Below the pieces are notes generated by a model. The model was not told the DNA's origin and made no database searches. It was given only the letters and a program-made list of their open reading frames with translations. DNA of 56,839 nt from Streptomyces sp. NRRL WC-3742 (GTDB lineage Bacteria; Actinomycetota; Actinomycetes; Streptomycetales; Streptomycetaceae), in contig NZ_JOCF01000069.1 in assembly GCF_000720635.1 (NCBI RefSeq), forward strand, positions 1-56,839, read 5' to 3'. Below, one piece after another: positions 30,760 through 40,227 of this stretch. Every line of letters starts with the position of its first letter. Within the stretch, counting starts at the first letter, position 1. A program made the translations under genes and the position numbers.

Positions 30760-32235
30760 ATGACCACCTTCGTGGACCGCGTCGAACTTCACGTCGCCGC
30801 GGGTAACGGGGGCCACGGCTGCGCCTCCGTGCACCGGGAGAAGTTCAAGCCGCTCGGCGGCCCCGACGGAGGCAACGGCGGTGAGGGCGGCAGCGTCATC
30901 CTCACCGTGGACTCGCAGATCACCACCCTGATCGAGTACCACCACTCGCCCAAGCGCAAGGCCACCAACGGCAAGCCCGGCGCCGGCGGCAACCGCACCG
31001 GCGCGGACGGCGAGGACCTCGTCCTGTTCGTCCCGGACGGCACCGTCGTGATGGACCGCAAGGGCGAGGTGCTCGCCGACCTCGTCGGCCACGGCACCAG
31101 CTTCGTCGCCGCCCAGGGCGGCCGCGGGGGCCTCGGCAACGCCGCGCTCGCCTCCTCGCGCCGCAAGGCCCCCGGCTTCGCGCTGCTCGGCGAGCCCGGC
31201 GACGCCCGCGACATCGTGATGGAGCTCAAGTCCGTTGCCGACGTCGCCCTGGTCGGCTACCCGAGCGCGGGCAAGTCCTCGCTGATCTCGGTGCTCTCCG
31301 CCGCCAAGCCGAAGATCGCGGACTACCCGTTCACCACCCTGATCCCCAACCTCGGCGTGGTCACCGCCGGCGACACCGTCTACACCATCGCCGACGTGCC
31401 CGGCCTGATCCCCGGCGCCAGCCAGGGCCGGGGCCTGGGCCTGGAGTTCCTGCGCCACGTCGAGCGCTGTTCCGTGCTGGTGCACGTGCTGGACTGCGCC
31501 ACCCTGGAGCCCGGCCGCGACCCGCTGACCGACCTGGAGACCATCGAGGCCGAACTCGCCGAGTACGGCGGCCTCGACGACCGCCCGCGGCTCGTCGCCC
31601 TCAACAAGGTGGACGTGCCGGACGGCCAGGACATCGCCGACCTCACCCGCGAGTCGCTGGAGGAGCGCGGCTACCGGGTGTTCGAGGTGTCCGCCGCCTC
31701 CCGCAAGGGGCTTCGCGAGCTGAGCTTCGCCCTGGCGCAGATCGTCGGCGAGGCGCGTGCCGCCAAGCCCGTCGAGGAGTCGACCCGGATCGTGCTGCGG
31801 CCCAAGGCCGTCGACGACGAGGGCTTCACCATCACCGAGGAGGACGGCGCCTACCGCATCCGCGGCAGCAAGCCGGAGCGCTGGGTCCGCCAGACCGACT
31901 TCAGCAACGACGAGGCCGTGGGCTACCTGGCCGACCGCCTGGCCCGCCTCGGCGTCGAGGAGAAGCTCTGGAAGGTCGGGGCGCACGAGGGCGACACCGT
32001 CATCATCGGCCCGGACGACAACGCCGTGGTCTTCGACTGGGAGCCGACCATGGCCGCCGGTGCCGAGATGCTCGGCCGCCGTGGCGAGGACCACCGGATG
32101 GAGACCCAGCGTCCGGCCGTCGACCGCCGCCGCGAGAAGCAGAAGGGGAAGGACGCGGCCGAGGCCGAGTTCCTCGCCTTCGAGGCGCTCTCCAGCGGCC
32201 GCCAGGCCGCCATCGAGGACGGCGACGAGGACTGA
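30760..32235 (+). CDS. obgE: GTPase Obg
   Basis: A 491-residue GTPase for 50S subunit assembly, also linked to the onset of sporulation in streptomycetes. The Gly-rich Obg fold fills about 1-158, then G1 GYPSAGKSS (about 166-174), G3 DVPGLIPGA (about 211-219) and G4 NKVD (about 281), followed by an OCT domain (about 340-425) and a charged tail. The ATG follows CTGGAGGCACACCC. It lies next to rplU-rpmA but is separated by a terminator, so it may have its own promoter. Confidence 0.97.
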   Translation: MTTFVDRVELHVAAGNGGHGCASVHREKFKPLGGPDGGNGGEGGSVILTVDSQITTLIEYHHSPKRKATNGKPGAGGNRTGADGEDLVLFVPDGTVVMDRKGEVLADLVGHGTSFVAAQGGRGGLGNAALASSRRKAPGFALLGEPGDARDIVMELKSVADVALVGYPSAGKSSLISVLSAAKPKIADYPFTTLIPNLGVVTAGDTVYTIADVPGLIPGASQGRGLGLEFLRHVERCSVLVHVLDCATLEPGRDPLTDLETIEAELAEYGGLDDRPRLVALNKVDVPDGQDIADLTRESLEERGYRVFEVSAASRKGLRELSFALAQIVGEARAAKPVEESTRIVLRPKAVDDEGFTITEEDGAYRIRGSKPERWVRQTDFSNDEAVGYLADRLARLGVEEKLWKVGAHEGDTVIIGPDDNAVVFDWEPTMAAGAEMLGRRGEDHRMETQRPAVDRRREKQKGKDAAEAEFLAFEALSSGRQAAIEDGDED

Positions 32236-32287
32236 CGCACTCCCGTGCGCACGGGCGGCCCCCGGAGACCGAACGGTTTCCGGGGGC

Positions 32288-32354
32288 CGTTCGCGTTCCC
32301 GTTCGCGTTACCGTCCCGTTCCCGTTCCCGTTCCCGTCCCCCGTTCGCGTTCCC
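32288..32354 (+). repeat. Hexamer-type tandem repeat between obgE and proB
   Basis: A run of CGTTCC/CGTTCG units, about eleven copies with small variations, on the coding side of the 282-base gap 32236-32517. A TAGATT at 32459-32464 further on is a possible proB -10. Confidence 0.75.
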
Positions 32355-32517
32355 GGGCCGGCGGCCGATGCGCAGTCAACGTCCGTGCGGGGCGGGCGGC
32401 TTGGCGCCCCGGCCGTCCATCCGGTGAAACTCCCCGCCGGTGACCTGCGCCGATCGCGTAGATTGCGGTGACGGCGGCCCGGGCCGCACCCCGCACTCCG
32501 GAAGGGCGATCAGCGAG

Positions 32518-33654
32518 ATGAGCGAGGACGCACTGCGCGAGGAGGTGCTGACCGCGCGGCGGATCGTCGTCAAGGTCGGCTCCTCCTCCCTCACCACCGC
32601 CGCCGGCGGCCTGGACGCCGACCGGGTCGACGCCCTGGTCGACGCGATCGCCAAGGTGCGCACCCGCCCGGACGCCCCCGAGGTCGTCCTCGTCTCCTCC
32701 GGCGCCATCGCCGCCGGACTCGCCCCGCTCGGCCTGGACCGGCGTCCCAAGGACCTGGCCCGCCAGCAGGCCGCCGCCAGCGTCGGCCAGGGCCTGCTCG
32801 TCGCCCGCTACACCGCCTCCTTCGCCCGCTACGGGCTGCGCGTGGGCCAGGTGCTGCTCACCGCCGAGGACGCCAGCCGGCGCGCCCACTACCGCAACGC
32901 CTACCGCACCCTCGACCAGCTGCTGGCGATGGGTGCCATGCCGGTCGTCAACGAGAACGACACCGTCGCCACCGCCGAAATCAAGTTCGGTGACAACGAC
33001 CGGCTCGCCGCGCTCGTCGCCCACCTCGTCCGCGCCGACCTGCTGGTGCTGCTCTCCGACGTGGACGGCCTCTACGACGGCGACCCGTCCCGCCCCGGCG
33101 CCAGCCGCATCTCCGAGGTGAGTGGCCCCCAGGACCTCGACGGCATCGAGATCGGCAGCGCCGGCAAGGCGGGCGTGGGCACCGGCGGCATGGTCACCAA
33201 GGTCGAGGCCGCCCGGATCGCCACCGGCGCCGGCATCCCCGTCGTGCTCACCGCCGCCAGCCAGGCCGCCGACGCGCTCGCCGGACGGCCCACCGGCACG
33301 CTGTTCCTGCGCACCGGCAGCCGCGGCTCCGACCGGATGCTCTGGCTGGCCCACGCGAGCAGCCCGCGCGGGGCCCTGCACCTGGACGCGGGCGCCGTCG
33401 CTGCGGTCGTCTCCGGCGGCGCGTCTCTGCTGCCCGCCGGCGTCGTCAAGGTGGACGGGGACTTCACCGCGGGTGATCCCGTGGACCTTCTTGCGGAAAA
33501 CGGCCACATCGTCGCCCGCGGACTGGTCAACTTTGATGCGAGGGAGTTGCCCCGCCTGCTCGGCCGGTCCACCCACGACCTGGCCCAGGAGTTCGGCGCC
33601 GCGTACGAGCGCGAGGTCGTCCACCGCGACGACCTGGTCGTTCTGCGCGGCTGA
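32518..33654 (+). CDS. proB: Glutamate 5-kinase
   Basis: A 378-residue enzyme for the first step of proline synthesis, phosphorylating glutamate. The amino-acid kinase domain starts with RRIVVKVGSSSLTT and contains VSSGAIAAGL, NENDTVATAEIKFGDND and the VGTGGMVTKV loop; a C-terminal PUA domain (about 290-375) follows. The ATG at 32518 follows GGAAGGGC. ProB's unstable product is passed to ProA, whose gene is 0.8 kb downstream. Confidence 0.97.
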   Translation: MSEDALREEVLTARRIVVKVGSSSLTTAAGGLDADRVDALVDAIAKVRTRPDAPEVVLVSSGAIAAGLAPLGLDRRPKDLARQQAAASVGQGLLVARYTASFARYGLRVGQVLLTAEDASRRAHYRNAYRTLDQLLAMGAMPVVNENDTVATAEIKFGDNDRLAALVAHLVRADLLVLLSDVDGLYDGDPSRPGASRISEVSGPQDLDGIEIGSAGKAGVGTGGMVTKVEAARIATGAGIPVVLTAASQAADALAGRPTGTLFLRTGSRGSDRMLWLAHASSPRGALHLDAGAVAAVVSGGASLLPAGVVKVDGDFTAGDPVDLLAENGHIVARGLVNFDARELPRLLGRSTHDLAQEFGAAYEREVVHRDDLVVLRG

Positions 33655-33825
33655 CCAGCCGGCCGACACCCGGCCGATCGGCGGGAGTACGGCCGGAGGT
33701 CCGCTCCGTGCGGGAGCGGCCCGGTCGCGGGCGAGGAGGGGCGCAGCCGTACGGGTCGGCCGGGGCAGGCCGACGGGTGCGGGGACCACACGAGATCGCC
33801 GAGATCGCCGAACAGGAGGCCGCCG

Positions 33826-34350
33826 GTGGAACGCAGGCGCGAGGCAGCGCTGACCGGAGGGCGGGCCGGCCGGCGGCTGACCAGCATCGACGGCGGGCGG
33901 GGGAACGAGCCCGCCGAGCCGGCCGGTCCGCCGACGCACGGCCCGGCGGGGCTGCGCGAGGTGCGGCCGCAGCGCGAGGACGCCACCCGGCCGCCGACCG
34001 TGCCCGAGCAGGCGCGGCTGTGGCACGTGGTGCTGAGCGTGGCCGGGCAGGTCACCCCGCTGACCTCGCTGCGCAGTTCGCTGGAGCAACTGGCGCACGA
34101 CCACTCGTTCTTCCTGACGGCGCGGTACGCGGCCGACCACGCCGAGATCCGCTACTGGGAGCAGGCCAGGGACCTCCACGACGCGGCGGCGATCGCGCTG
34201 CGGCTGTGGGGCGAGCACAAGCTGACCGCGGGCCTGCCGCCGTGGGAGATCGTCGGGCTGGAGGTCGTCGACCGGGCGACGTACCACAAGCGGGTGGCGG
34301 AGGGCTTCGGCGATCCGCCGCCGCACCTGGGCGGCGTGCACCCGTACTGA
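33826..34350 (+). CDS. Conserved hypothetical protein between proB and proA
   Basis: A 174-residue soluble protein. The first ~60 residues are Arg/Gly/Pro-rich and likely disordered. The remainder ([58 protein letters not shown]) forms a compact alpha/beta unit. GTG at 33826 with AGGAGG 6 nt upstream is a clear start. I recall such a gene at this place in other streptomycetes but no function. A link to proline metabolism is only positional. Confidence 0.75.
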   Translation: MERRREAALTGGRAGRRLTSIDGGRGNEPAEPAGPPTHGPAGLREVRPQREDATRPPTVPEQARLWHVVLSVAGQVTPLTSLRSSLEQLAHDHSFFLTARYAADHAEIRYWEQARDLHDAAAIALRLWGEHKLTAGLPPWEIVGLEVVDRATYHKRVAEGFGDPPPHLGGVHPY

Positions 34351-34407
34351 TCGGCGCGGGCCCGTCTCGTGGGCCGAAATGCGGCGCCGGTGGGGTGGGG
34401 CGGTCGC

Positions 34408-34413
34408 TAACCT
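34408..34413 (+). promoter_or_regulatory. -10 element of proA, leaderless start
   Basis: TAACCT followed by 7 nt and the ATG at 34421. No ribosome site stands before the ATG, so a leaderless mRNA is likely. Confidence 0.55.
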
Positions 34414-34420
34414 TGGCGGC

Positions 34421-35743
34421 ATGACCAGCGAATCCACCTCCGCCGACAGCCCCGTCCTCGCCGCCGCGCGCCGCGCCAGGGAGGCGTCCGCCGCGCTCGC
34501 CCCGCTGCCGCGCCGGGCCAAGGACGCCGCGCTGCTGGCGGTCGCGGACGCCCTGGAGGCCCGCGCGGGCGAGGTCGTCGCGGCCAACGCCGAGGACGTG
34601 GAGCGGGCCCGCGCGGCCGGCACCGCCGAGTCGGTGATCGACCGGCTCACCCTCACCGGGGAGCGGATCGCGGCGATCGCCTCCGACGTGCGCGACGTGG
34701 CGGGTCTGCCCGACCCGGTCGGCGAGGTGGTGCGCGGCTACACCCTGCCCAACGGCCTGGACGTGCGCCAGGTGCGGGTGCCGCTCGGCGTGGTCGGCAT
34801 CATCTACGAGGCCCGGCCGAACGTCACGGTGGACGCCGCCGCGCTCTGCCTCAAGTCCGGCAACGCGGTGCTGCTGCGCGGCTCCGCCTCCGCCTACCGC
34901 TCCAACACGGCGCTGGTCGCGGTGCTGCGGGACGCGGTGGCCGCCGCCGGGCTGCCCGCCGACGCCGTCCAGCTGGTGCCGGGGGAGAGCCGGGAGTCCG
35001 TCCAGGAGCTGATGCGCGCCCGCGGCCTGGTCGACGTGCTGATCCCGCGCGGCGGCGCCTCGCTGATCCGTACGGTCGTCGAGGGCTCGACCGTGCCGGT
35101 GATCGAGACCGGCACCGGCAACTGCCACGTCTACGTGGACGCCGAGACGGACCTCGCGATGGCGGTCGGCATCCTGCTGAACTCCAAGGCGCAGCGCGTC
35201 AGCGTCTGCAACGCGGCCGAGACGCTGCTGGTGCACCAGGACGTCGCGGACGCCTTCCTGCCGCTCGCCCTCGCCGCCCTGGCCGAGGCCGGGGTGACGG
35301 TGCACGGCGACGAGGCGGTGCTGAAGGCTTCCGAGGGCTCCGCCGCCACGGTGGTGCCGGCCACGGACGAGGACTGGGGCGCCGAGTACCTCTCGTACGA
35401 CATCGCCGCCGCCGTGGTGCCCTCGTTGGACGCGGCCGTGGCGCACATCCGCCGCTGGTCCTCCGGCCACACCGAGGCGATCGTGACCACCTCGCAGGGC
35501 GCCGCCCGGCGCTTCACCCAGTTGGTCGATGCCGCCACGGTGGCCGTCAACGCCTCGACCCGCTTCACCGACGGCGGTGAGTTCGGTTTCGGCGCCGAGA
35601 TCGGCATCTCCACCCAGAAGCTGCACTCCCGGGGCCCGATGGGCCTGCCGGAGCTGACCAGCACCAAGTACATCGTCACTGGTGACGGGCATGTGCGCGG
35701 CGAGGCGACGCAGACCGTGGGCGGGGCCGGGCCCTCGCGGTGA
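34421..35743 (+). CDS. proA: Gamma-glutamyl phosphate reductase
   Basis: A 440-residue NADPH-dependent aldehyde-dehydrogenase-fold enzyme that reduces glutamyl phosphate to the semialdehyde in proline synthesis. Recognisable are [17 protein letters not shown], the cofactor-side [12 protein letters not shown] and the catalytic cysteine in [17 protein letters not shown]. The last 14 residues are a Gly/Arg-rich extension. The start at 34421 is fixed by the -10 element directly upstream. A 9-bp hairpin at 35750-35769 follows the stop. Confidence 0.97.
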   Translation: MTSESTSADSPVLAAARRAREASAALAPLPRRAKDAALLAVADALEARAGEVVAANAEDVERARAAGTAESVIDRLTLTGERIAAIASDVRDVAGLPDPVGEVVRGYTLPNGLDVRQVRVPLGVVGIIYEARPNVTVDAAALCLKSGNAVLLRGSASAYRSNTALVAVLRDAVAAAGLPADAVQLVPGESRESVQELMRARGLVDVLIPRGGASLIRTVVEGSTVPVIETGTGNCHVYVDAETDLAMAVGILLNSKAQRVSVCNAAETLLVHQDVADAFLPLALAALAEAGVTVHGDEAVLKASEGSAATVVPATDEDWGAEYLSYDIAAAVVPSLDAAVAHIRRWSSGHTEAIVTTSQGAARRFTQLVDAATVAVNASTRFTDGGEFGFGAEIGISTQKLHSRGPMGLPELTSTKYIVTGDGHVRGEATQTVGGAGPSR

Positions 35744-35749
35744 AGGGCC

Positions 35750-35769
35750 TCCGTCACCCTGGTGACGGA
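35750..35769 (+). terminator. Short hairpin after proA
   Basis: A 9-bp perfect stem with a 2-base centre, 7 nt after the proA stop. Confidence 0.5.
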
Positions 35770-35809
35770 CCAACTGCGATGAGCCACAGACAAATCGCCC
35801 GGCCGGTAA

Positions 35810-35815
35810 TACGCT
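35810..35815 (+). promoter_or_regulatory. -10 element, leaderless start of the 35822 gene
   Basis: TACGCT followed by 6 nt and the GTG start, with no ribosome site. Confidence 0.5.
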
Positions 35816-35821
35816 GAATCC

Positions 35822-36403
35822 GTGGCTGAGGATCTGGGGGGCTTGCCGTACCCCGACGGCGCCGATCACGGTGGTGCGGACGACGAGTTCGCCACCGTGG
35901 TCTTCGATGAGACCTTCGTCCGGTCCGCCGCCGTGCACGAGCCGACGGCCAAGGAGCGGCAGCTCGCCGCCGCCGAGGCCAGGTTCGAGCCGGACACCGC
36001 GGGCCCGGGCTGGAGCTATGACGCCCCGGTGGGTGACGGGCTGCCGCTGGAGCTGCGCCCGCACCCGAGCGGGCTCGACGACGACCACTTCTACTCCGAC
36101 CCCTGGTCTGCCTCCGGCCGTGCCGGTGGGCGGGCCCGGCGCTGGGGCCGGCGCGGGTACGACCCGGACCGCGCCCGGCGCCGGTACGTCGCCCAGCAGC
36201 GGTGGCACCGGCCGGTGGCCTGGGTGCTGGCCGTGATCATGGGCGTGAGCCTGGTGGCGGTGGCCGTCGCCGCCGTGTACCAGGGCGTGGGCGGACCCTC
36301 CGGTGGGCCCAGGCGCCCGGAGTCGGGCAGCAGCAGCGCCGGGGTGGACCCGACGCCGGTGCCGGCCGAGCCGCCGCTGGTGGCCACGGCGCCGACACCC
36401 TAG
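35822..36403 (+). CDS. SCO2583/SCO2584-type membrane protein, short member
   Basis: A 193-residue protein. An acidic cytoplasmic N-terminus carries DDEFATVVFDETFVRSAAVHEP, closely matching the next gene. One membrane segment (about 137-159) follows an Arg-rich stretch, then a short Ser/Pro-rich outside tail. It belongs to the pair of genes next to proA that were linked to the MreB-associated spore wall complex in S. coelicolor. The motif shared with its neighbour is probably a docking site for a cytoplasmic partner. Start GTG at 35822 fits the leaderless -10. Confidence 0.78.
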   Translation: MAEDLGGLPYPDGADHGGADDEFATVVFDETFVRSAAVHEPTAKERQLAAAEARFEPDTAGPGWSYDAPVGDGLPLELRPHPSGLDDDHFYSDPWSASGRAGGRARRWGRRGYDPDRARRRYVAQQRWHRPVAWVLAVIMGVSLVAVAVAAVYQGVGGPSGGPRRPESGSSSAGVDPTPVPAEPPLVATAPTP

Positions 36404-36513
36404 GCCCTGTCCACGCCTGAGCGCCATGGCAGGGGCGCACGCCCGGGGCGGGTGGTCACACAGGGCCACCGGCAATCCGTGCGGAGGGCCTCGTGGAGGC
36501 GCCGGTGGGCGCC

Positions 36514-36519
36514 TACCCT
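36514..36519 (+). promoter_or_regulatory. -10 element, leaderless start of the 36526 gene
   Basis: TACCCT followed by 6 nt and the ATG at 36526. An in-frame GTG at 36493 would lie upstream of this element and is rejected for that reason. Confidence 0.5.
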
Positions 36520-36525
36520 GGTGGT

Positions 36526-37593
36526 ATGGGTGACCCGCCGCTAGAGCCTCCCGAGGGTGCGCCCGAGGGCGGTTCCGGGAACGAGGACGAGTACCGGTCC
36601 GTCGTCTTCGACGAATCGTTCGTGAGGGCTGCCCGGATCCAGGAGCTGTCGGCCCGGGAGCGGCTGTCCGGCGCCTTCGGCCGGGCGACCAGGCCCCGGG
36701 TGCGGCTCGGCCCGCTGGGCAGCGTGCCCCGGCAGGCGCTGGCCCTGCTGCTGCTCATCCTGCTGGCCTTCGGGGCCGCGGTGTACTTCGGCGTCAGCTC
36801 GCCCAGGGGCGTACCGGCGCGGCCGGAGGGCAACCAACTGACCGTCAGCCTGGTGGCGCTGAGCCCGGCCTCGGCCGTCCACCCGGTGGCCGACCCGGCG
36901 AACCCGTTCGCCGCGCTGCCGCCCGGGTACGGGGACGGGACGATCGGGCTGAACACCCCGGGCGCGACGGCCACCGTGCACTTCAGCCGGGTGGAGGTGG
37001 CCAAGGCGCTGGACACCGTCCAGCACTACCTGGCGGCCTCCTCGCTGGCGCCCGTCGTGCTGGTGCAGGGCTCCACGGCGCAGGTGCGGACCTTCGTGAC
37101 GCCCGGTGAGCAGGCGCAGTTCGACGCGAGCACGGCGCAGCCGGTGGACGACCGCCACCACGCGCTCACCGGCTGGATGGTGCGCTTCGACCCGGCGAAG
37201 GTGGCGCTGGCCACCGACACGGTGAGGGTGGCCGGGGCGATGCGGGTCGACGAGTCGGACGCCGGGACGCTGCAGATCACCACCGACCACACCTTCGTCT
37301 ACGCGCTGAAGCCCGCGGGCGGGGCGGCCGGGGCGCCCGTCACCCTGGAGACGGTGCGCCGGGAGCTGACCTTCCAGTTCGACCGGGTCGACCTCGCGGC
37401 CGGGCAGCTGCGGCTGGTGGACTCGGTGCTCCAGGCCGGGCCGCAGTCCTGCGCCGCCTCCTCGGCGGGCTACCTGCAGCCGGTGCTGGCCGCCGGGCCG
37501 CAGGGCGCGGCGGCCGAGCCGCCGGCGGCGGCGGACCCGGGCGACCACGGGCGTCCGGCGTGGCAGGTCTGCGGGGTGCTGGCGGGGAGCTGA
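36526..37593 (+). CDS. SCO2583/SCO2584-type membrane protein, long member
   Basis: A 355-residue bitopic protein. The cytoplasmic part has EDEYRSVVFDESFVRAARIQEL, the motif shared with the preceding gene, then one membrane segment (about 72-90) and a ~260-residue outside domain rich in beta structure, with two cysteines near the C-terminus (SCAAS and QVCGV) that may pair. S. coelicolor proteins of this family interact with the Mre system and with the LCP-type PdtA, whose counterpart is at 40228. The family placement rests on the shared motif and gene order. Confidence 0.8.
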   Translation: MGDPPLEPPEGAPEGGSGNEDEYRSVVFDESFVRAARIQELSARERLSGAFGRATRPRVRLGPLGSVPRQALALLLLILLAFGAAVYFGVSSPRGVPARPEGNQLTVSLVALSPASAVHPVADPANPFAALPPGYGDGTIGLNTPGATATVHFSRVEVAKALDTVQHYLAASSLAPVVLVQGSTAQVRTFVTPGEQAQFDASTAQPVDDRHHALTGWMVRFDPAKVALATDTVRVAGAMRVDESDAGTLQITTDHTFVYALKPAGGAAGAPVTLETVRRELTFQFDRVDLAAGQLRLVDSVLQAGPQSCAASSAGYLQPVLAAGPQGAAAEPPAAADPGDHGRPAWQVCGVLAGS

Positions 37594-37605
37594 GGCCGCG
37601 TACGG

Positions 37606-37648
37606 CGAACGGCCGGTGCCCGCCCCGAGTGGGGGCACCGGCCGTTCG
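37606..37648. terminator. Terminator between convergent genes
   Basis: A perfect 15-bp stem (37606-37620 with 37634-37648) with a 13-nt loop. Confidence 0.85.
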
Positions 37649-37650
37649 GC

Positions 37651-37705
37651 GCGTGGAACGTCAGGCGTGGAACTCACGCGTGGAACGTCACGCGTGGAAC
37701 GTCAG
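37651..37705 (+). repeat. Four tandem 13-14 bp units at the 3' end of the M48 gene
   Basis: Units begin at 37651, 37665, 37678 and 37692 and share GCGTGGAAC followed by GTCAG, TCAC or GTCAC. The last unit overlaps the M48 stop codon. Confidence 0.8.
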
Positions 37706-38769
37706 CTGTCGCGGTTCTCGCGGCCGCCACCGTCGGAGGAGCCGTTGCGGGGCCCGCCGGTGAAGGTGTCGCGCAGCTTGCCGCCGACGGTCGCGGCGCC
37801 GCCGGCGACGTCCCGCAGCAGGCCCATCAGCGGGTCCTTGCTCTCCTTCACCGAGGTCGTGTAGTGGTCGGCGGCGGCCTTCCACTGCTCGGTGACCGAG
37901 GCGTCCGCGTCGTCCGTGCGGCGCGGGTAGGCGCCGGCCAGGATCGAGCGGTACTCGTCGCTCTCCGCCCACTTCTTCAGCTGGGCGACCCGCACGACCG
38001 CGAACGGGTGCGTCTGGGGCAGCAGTTGGAGCAGCTTGAGGACGCCGTCGCGCAGGTCCCCGGCCTTCTCGTACTCCTCGGCCTGCTCCAGGAACGCGTC
38101 GACGTTCATCTCGGCCAGGTTGTGGCCGCCCGCGAGCTTCATCAGGGCCCGCATGGACGCCTGGAGGTCCTGCCCGGCGAGCAGGCCCGCCCGGTCGCTG
38201 GACAGCTCGGCCTTGCGGAACCACTCCTTGAGGGCGGTGACGATCGCCATGATGGCCAGGTTGCCGAGCGGCACCCAGGCGATCCGGGTGGCGATGTTGG
38301 TGAGGATCAGCAGCATCGTCCGGTAGACGGCGTGGCCGGACATCGCGTGGCCGACCTCGTGGCCGATGACCGAGCGCAGCTCCTCCTCGTCGAGCAGCTC
38401 GACCAGGCCGCTGGTGACGACGATGATCGGGGTGTCGATGCCGATGGTGAAGGCGTTGACGGTCGGGTCCTGGGAGACGTACAGGTCGGGGACCTTCTCC
38501 AGGTCGAGCACGTACGCGGCGTCGCGGACCATGTCGTGCAGCTCGGGGAACTGCCGCTCGGAGACCTTGACCGCGGTGGCCAGGAACATCAGCCGTATCG
38601 CACGCTCGGAGACCAGGCCGGCCAGCTTCTTGAGGATGTCGTCGAAGCCGGTCAGCTTGCGCAGGGCGACCAGGCCCGAGCGGTCGGCGGGGTGCTCCCA
38701 GGCCCGGGTGGAGATCTCGGGGAAGCGCTGACGCCGGCGGCTCGGGGTCTTCTCGGTCGTGTCGGTCAT
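37702..38769 (-). CDS. M48-family zinc metalloprotease
   Basis: A 355-residue HtpX/Ste24-like protease. The zinc motif is GHEVGHAMSGH (about 146-156, HExxH), with a hydrophobic segment after it (about 163-190). The C-terminal part is helical, ending in a Gly/Arg-rich tail. It probably acts at the membrane on damaged or signalling proteins. The ATG at 38769 is supported by AGGAGGTA about 10 nt upstream. It is convergent with the spore-wall gene. Confidence 0.88.
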   Translation of the reverse strand: MTDTTEKTPSRRRQRFPEISTRAWEHPADRSGLVALRKLTGFDDILKKLAGLVSERAIRLMFLATAVKVSERQFPELHDMVRDAAYVLDLEKVPDLYVSQDPTVNAFTIGIDTPIIVVTSGLVELLDEEELRSVIGHEVGHAMSGHAVYRTMLLILTNIATRIAWVPLGNLAIMAIVTALKEWFRKAELSSDRAGLLAGQDLQASMRALMKLAGGHNLAEMNVDAFLEQAEEYEKAGDLRDGVLKLLQLLPQTHPFAVVRVAQLKKWAESDEYRSILAGAYPRRTDDADASVTEQWKAAADHYTTSVKESKDPLMGLLRDVAGGAATVGGKLRDTFTGGPRNGSSDGGGRENRDS

Positions 38770-39027
38770 GGTCTGAGTACCTCCTGGTCGACGGCGGCCC
38801 CGGCTCCACGGCCGGCCCCCGCTGGTCTTCGCCTGTTACGACTGCTTGTGCAACGCGCGTGGTTGCGTACTCGTCCCCGGGAGTCAGCGTACGCGCGGTG
38901 CGGGGCGGCGCGTCGGGCGGTGCGGGGGCCGGTGGGCGGCGGCGGTGTGAGGGCGGTTTACCCTGATTGCCCTGGAGAACCGAGACCGGACCCGGCCGCG
39001 GTACCGAGCAGTTCGAGGAGCCCGCAG

Positions 39028-39174
39028 ATGTCCACCGCCGACCTTGTCAGCCTGGCCGCACCCATCTCCGACGAGCCCGGCCCGGGCATCTTCCTGCGGG
39101 TCATCGTGATCGCCTCCTTCGTGGGCATCGGCCTGCTGGTGTGGATCATGGCCCGCGCCTTCCGCGGGAACTAG
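39028..39174 (+). CDS. 48-residue membrane protein
   Basis: One membrane segment (about 22-42, IFLRVIVIASFVGIGLLVWI) after a short acidic start, with a basic RAFRGN end. GAGGAG lies 7 nt before the ATG. It is too short for routine gene calling but has coding-type structure and a close relative 186 bases further on. Function unknown. Confidence 0.65.
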   Translation: MSTADLVSLAAPISDEPGPGIFLRVIVIASFVGIGLLVWIMARAFRGN

Positions 39175-39359
39175 GGCCTGACGCGGCACTAGGGCCGTAC
39201 ACGCCCCAGGCGCCTCAGCAGGGCGGCAGGCTCACGCCCGGTCAGCGGCGGTGGGCCGCCGAGCGCTTGGCGCGTGACCCCCCGTACGATGACGGGTGGG
39301 CCCTCACCGGCCCGGAACCACCCCAGGTCCGTTCACCGAGCCGAGAAGGTCAGACGACC

Positions 39360-39512
39360 ATGAACACTGCCGCACTCCCCGTCCTGAACCTGCTTGCCGA
39401 GGGTGAGGGGGGCAACCACGACAGCCTGAACCCGGCCCTGACGGGTGGTGCCGCGCTGTTCATCCTGATGCTCCTGCTCTTCATCGTCACCCGCTTCAAC
39501 CGCGACCGCTGA
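39360..39512 (+). CDS. 50-residue membrane protein
   Basis: An acidic N-terminal half ([12 protein letters not shown]) and one membrane segment (about 27-44, [19 protein letters not shown]) ending in NRDR. GAGAAGG stands about 11 nt before the ATG. Same build as the preceding mini gene. It lies 67 nt ahead of nadD, which has its own -10 element. Function unknown. Confidence 0.68.
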   Translation: MNTAALPVLNLLAEGEGGNHDSLNPALTGGAALFILMLLLFIVTRFNRDR

Positions 39513-39565
39513 GCCGGACCGGGGCACCGCCCGGGGACCGTTCCCGGGCGGTGACACGCGTCGCG

Positions 39566-39571
39566 TAAGGT
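39566..39571 (+). promoter_or_regulatory. -10 element of nadD, leaderless start
   Basis: TAAGGT followed by 8 nt and the ATG at 39580; no ribosome site. Confidence 0.5.
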
Positions 39572-39579
39572 GTGGCGCC

Positions 39580-40212
39580 ATGGGAGAGCAGGCCGGGAAT
39601 CCCGGCGGACCGGAACCGGTGAAGAAGCGCCTCGGCGTGATGGGTGGCACCTTCGACCCCATCCACCACGGCCACCTGGTCGCCGCCAGTGAGGTCGCCA
39701 GCGCGTTCCACCTGGACGAGGTGGTGTTCGTGCCCACCGGACAGCCGTGGCAGAAGACCGACCGGCACGTGACCCCGGCCGAGGACCGCTACCTGATGAC
39801 GGTCATCGCCACCGCGGAGAACCCCCAGTTCTCGGTCAGCCGGATCGACATCGACCGCGAGGGCCCGACGTACACCGTCGACACCCTGCGCGACCTGCAC
39901 GCCATGCACCCGGACGCCGACCTCTTCTTCATCACCGGCGCCGACGCGCTCGCCCAGATCCTCACCTGGCACGACTCCGACGAACTCTTCTCGCTGGCCC
40001 ACTTCATCGGATGCACCCGGCCGGGGCACACTCTCTCGGACGCCGGGCTTCCGGTGGGCGGGGTCTCCCTGGTGGAGGTCCCGGCGCTGGCCATCTCCTC
40101 CACGGACTGCCGCAACCGGGTCGCCAAGGGCGAGCCGGTCTGGTACCTCGTCCCGGACGGCGTGGTCCGCTACATCGACAAGCGGGCGCTGTACGCGCCG
40201 CACGGGACCTGA
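39580..40212 (+). CDS. nadD: Nicotinate-nucleotide adenylyltransferase
   Basis: A 210-residue enzyme that adenylates nicotinate mononucleotide in NAD synthesis. The nucleotidyltransferase motif is [12 protein letters not shown] (about 22-33). The second motif, normally ISSTxIR, reads ISSTDCRNR, as in other actinobacterial NadD. It is 15 nt ahead of the LCP gene, so nadD, the LCP gene, rsfS and the phosphatase follow one another on the same strand. Confidence 0.95.
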   Translation: MGEQAGNPGGPEPVKKRLGVMGGTFDPIHHGHLVAASEVASAFHLDEVVFVPTGQPWQKTDRHVTPAEDRYLMTVIATAENPQFSVSRIDIDREGPTYTVDTLRDLHAMHPDADLFFITGADALAQILTWHDSDELFSLAHFIGCTRPGHTLSDAGLPVGGVSLVEVPALAISSTDCRNRVAKGEPVWYLVPDGVVRYIDKRALYAPHGT

Positions 40213-40227
40213 GCCAGGAGCGGTTGC

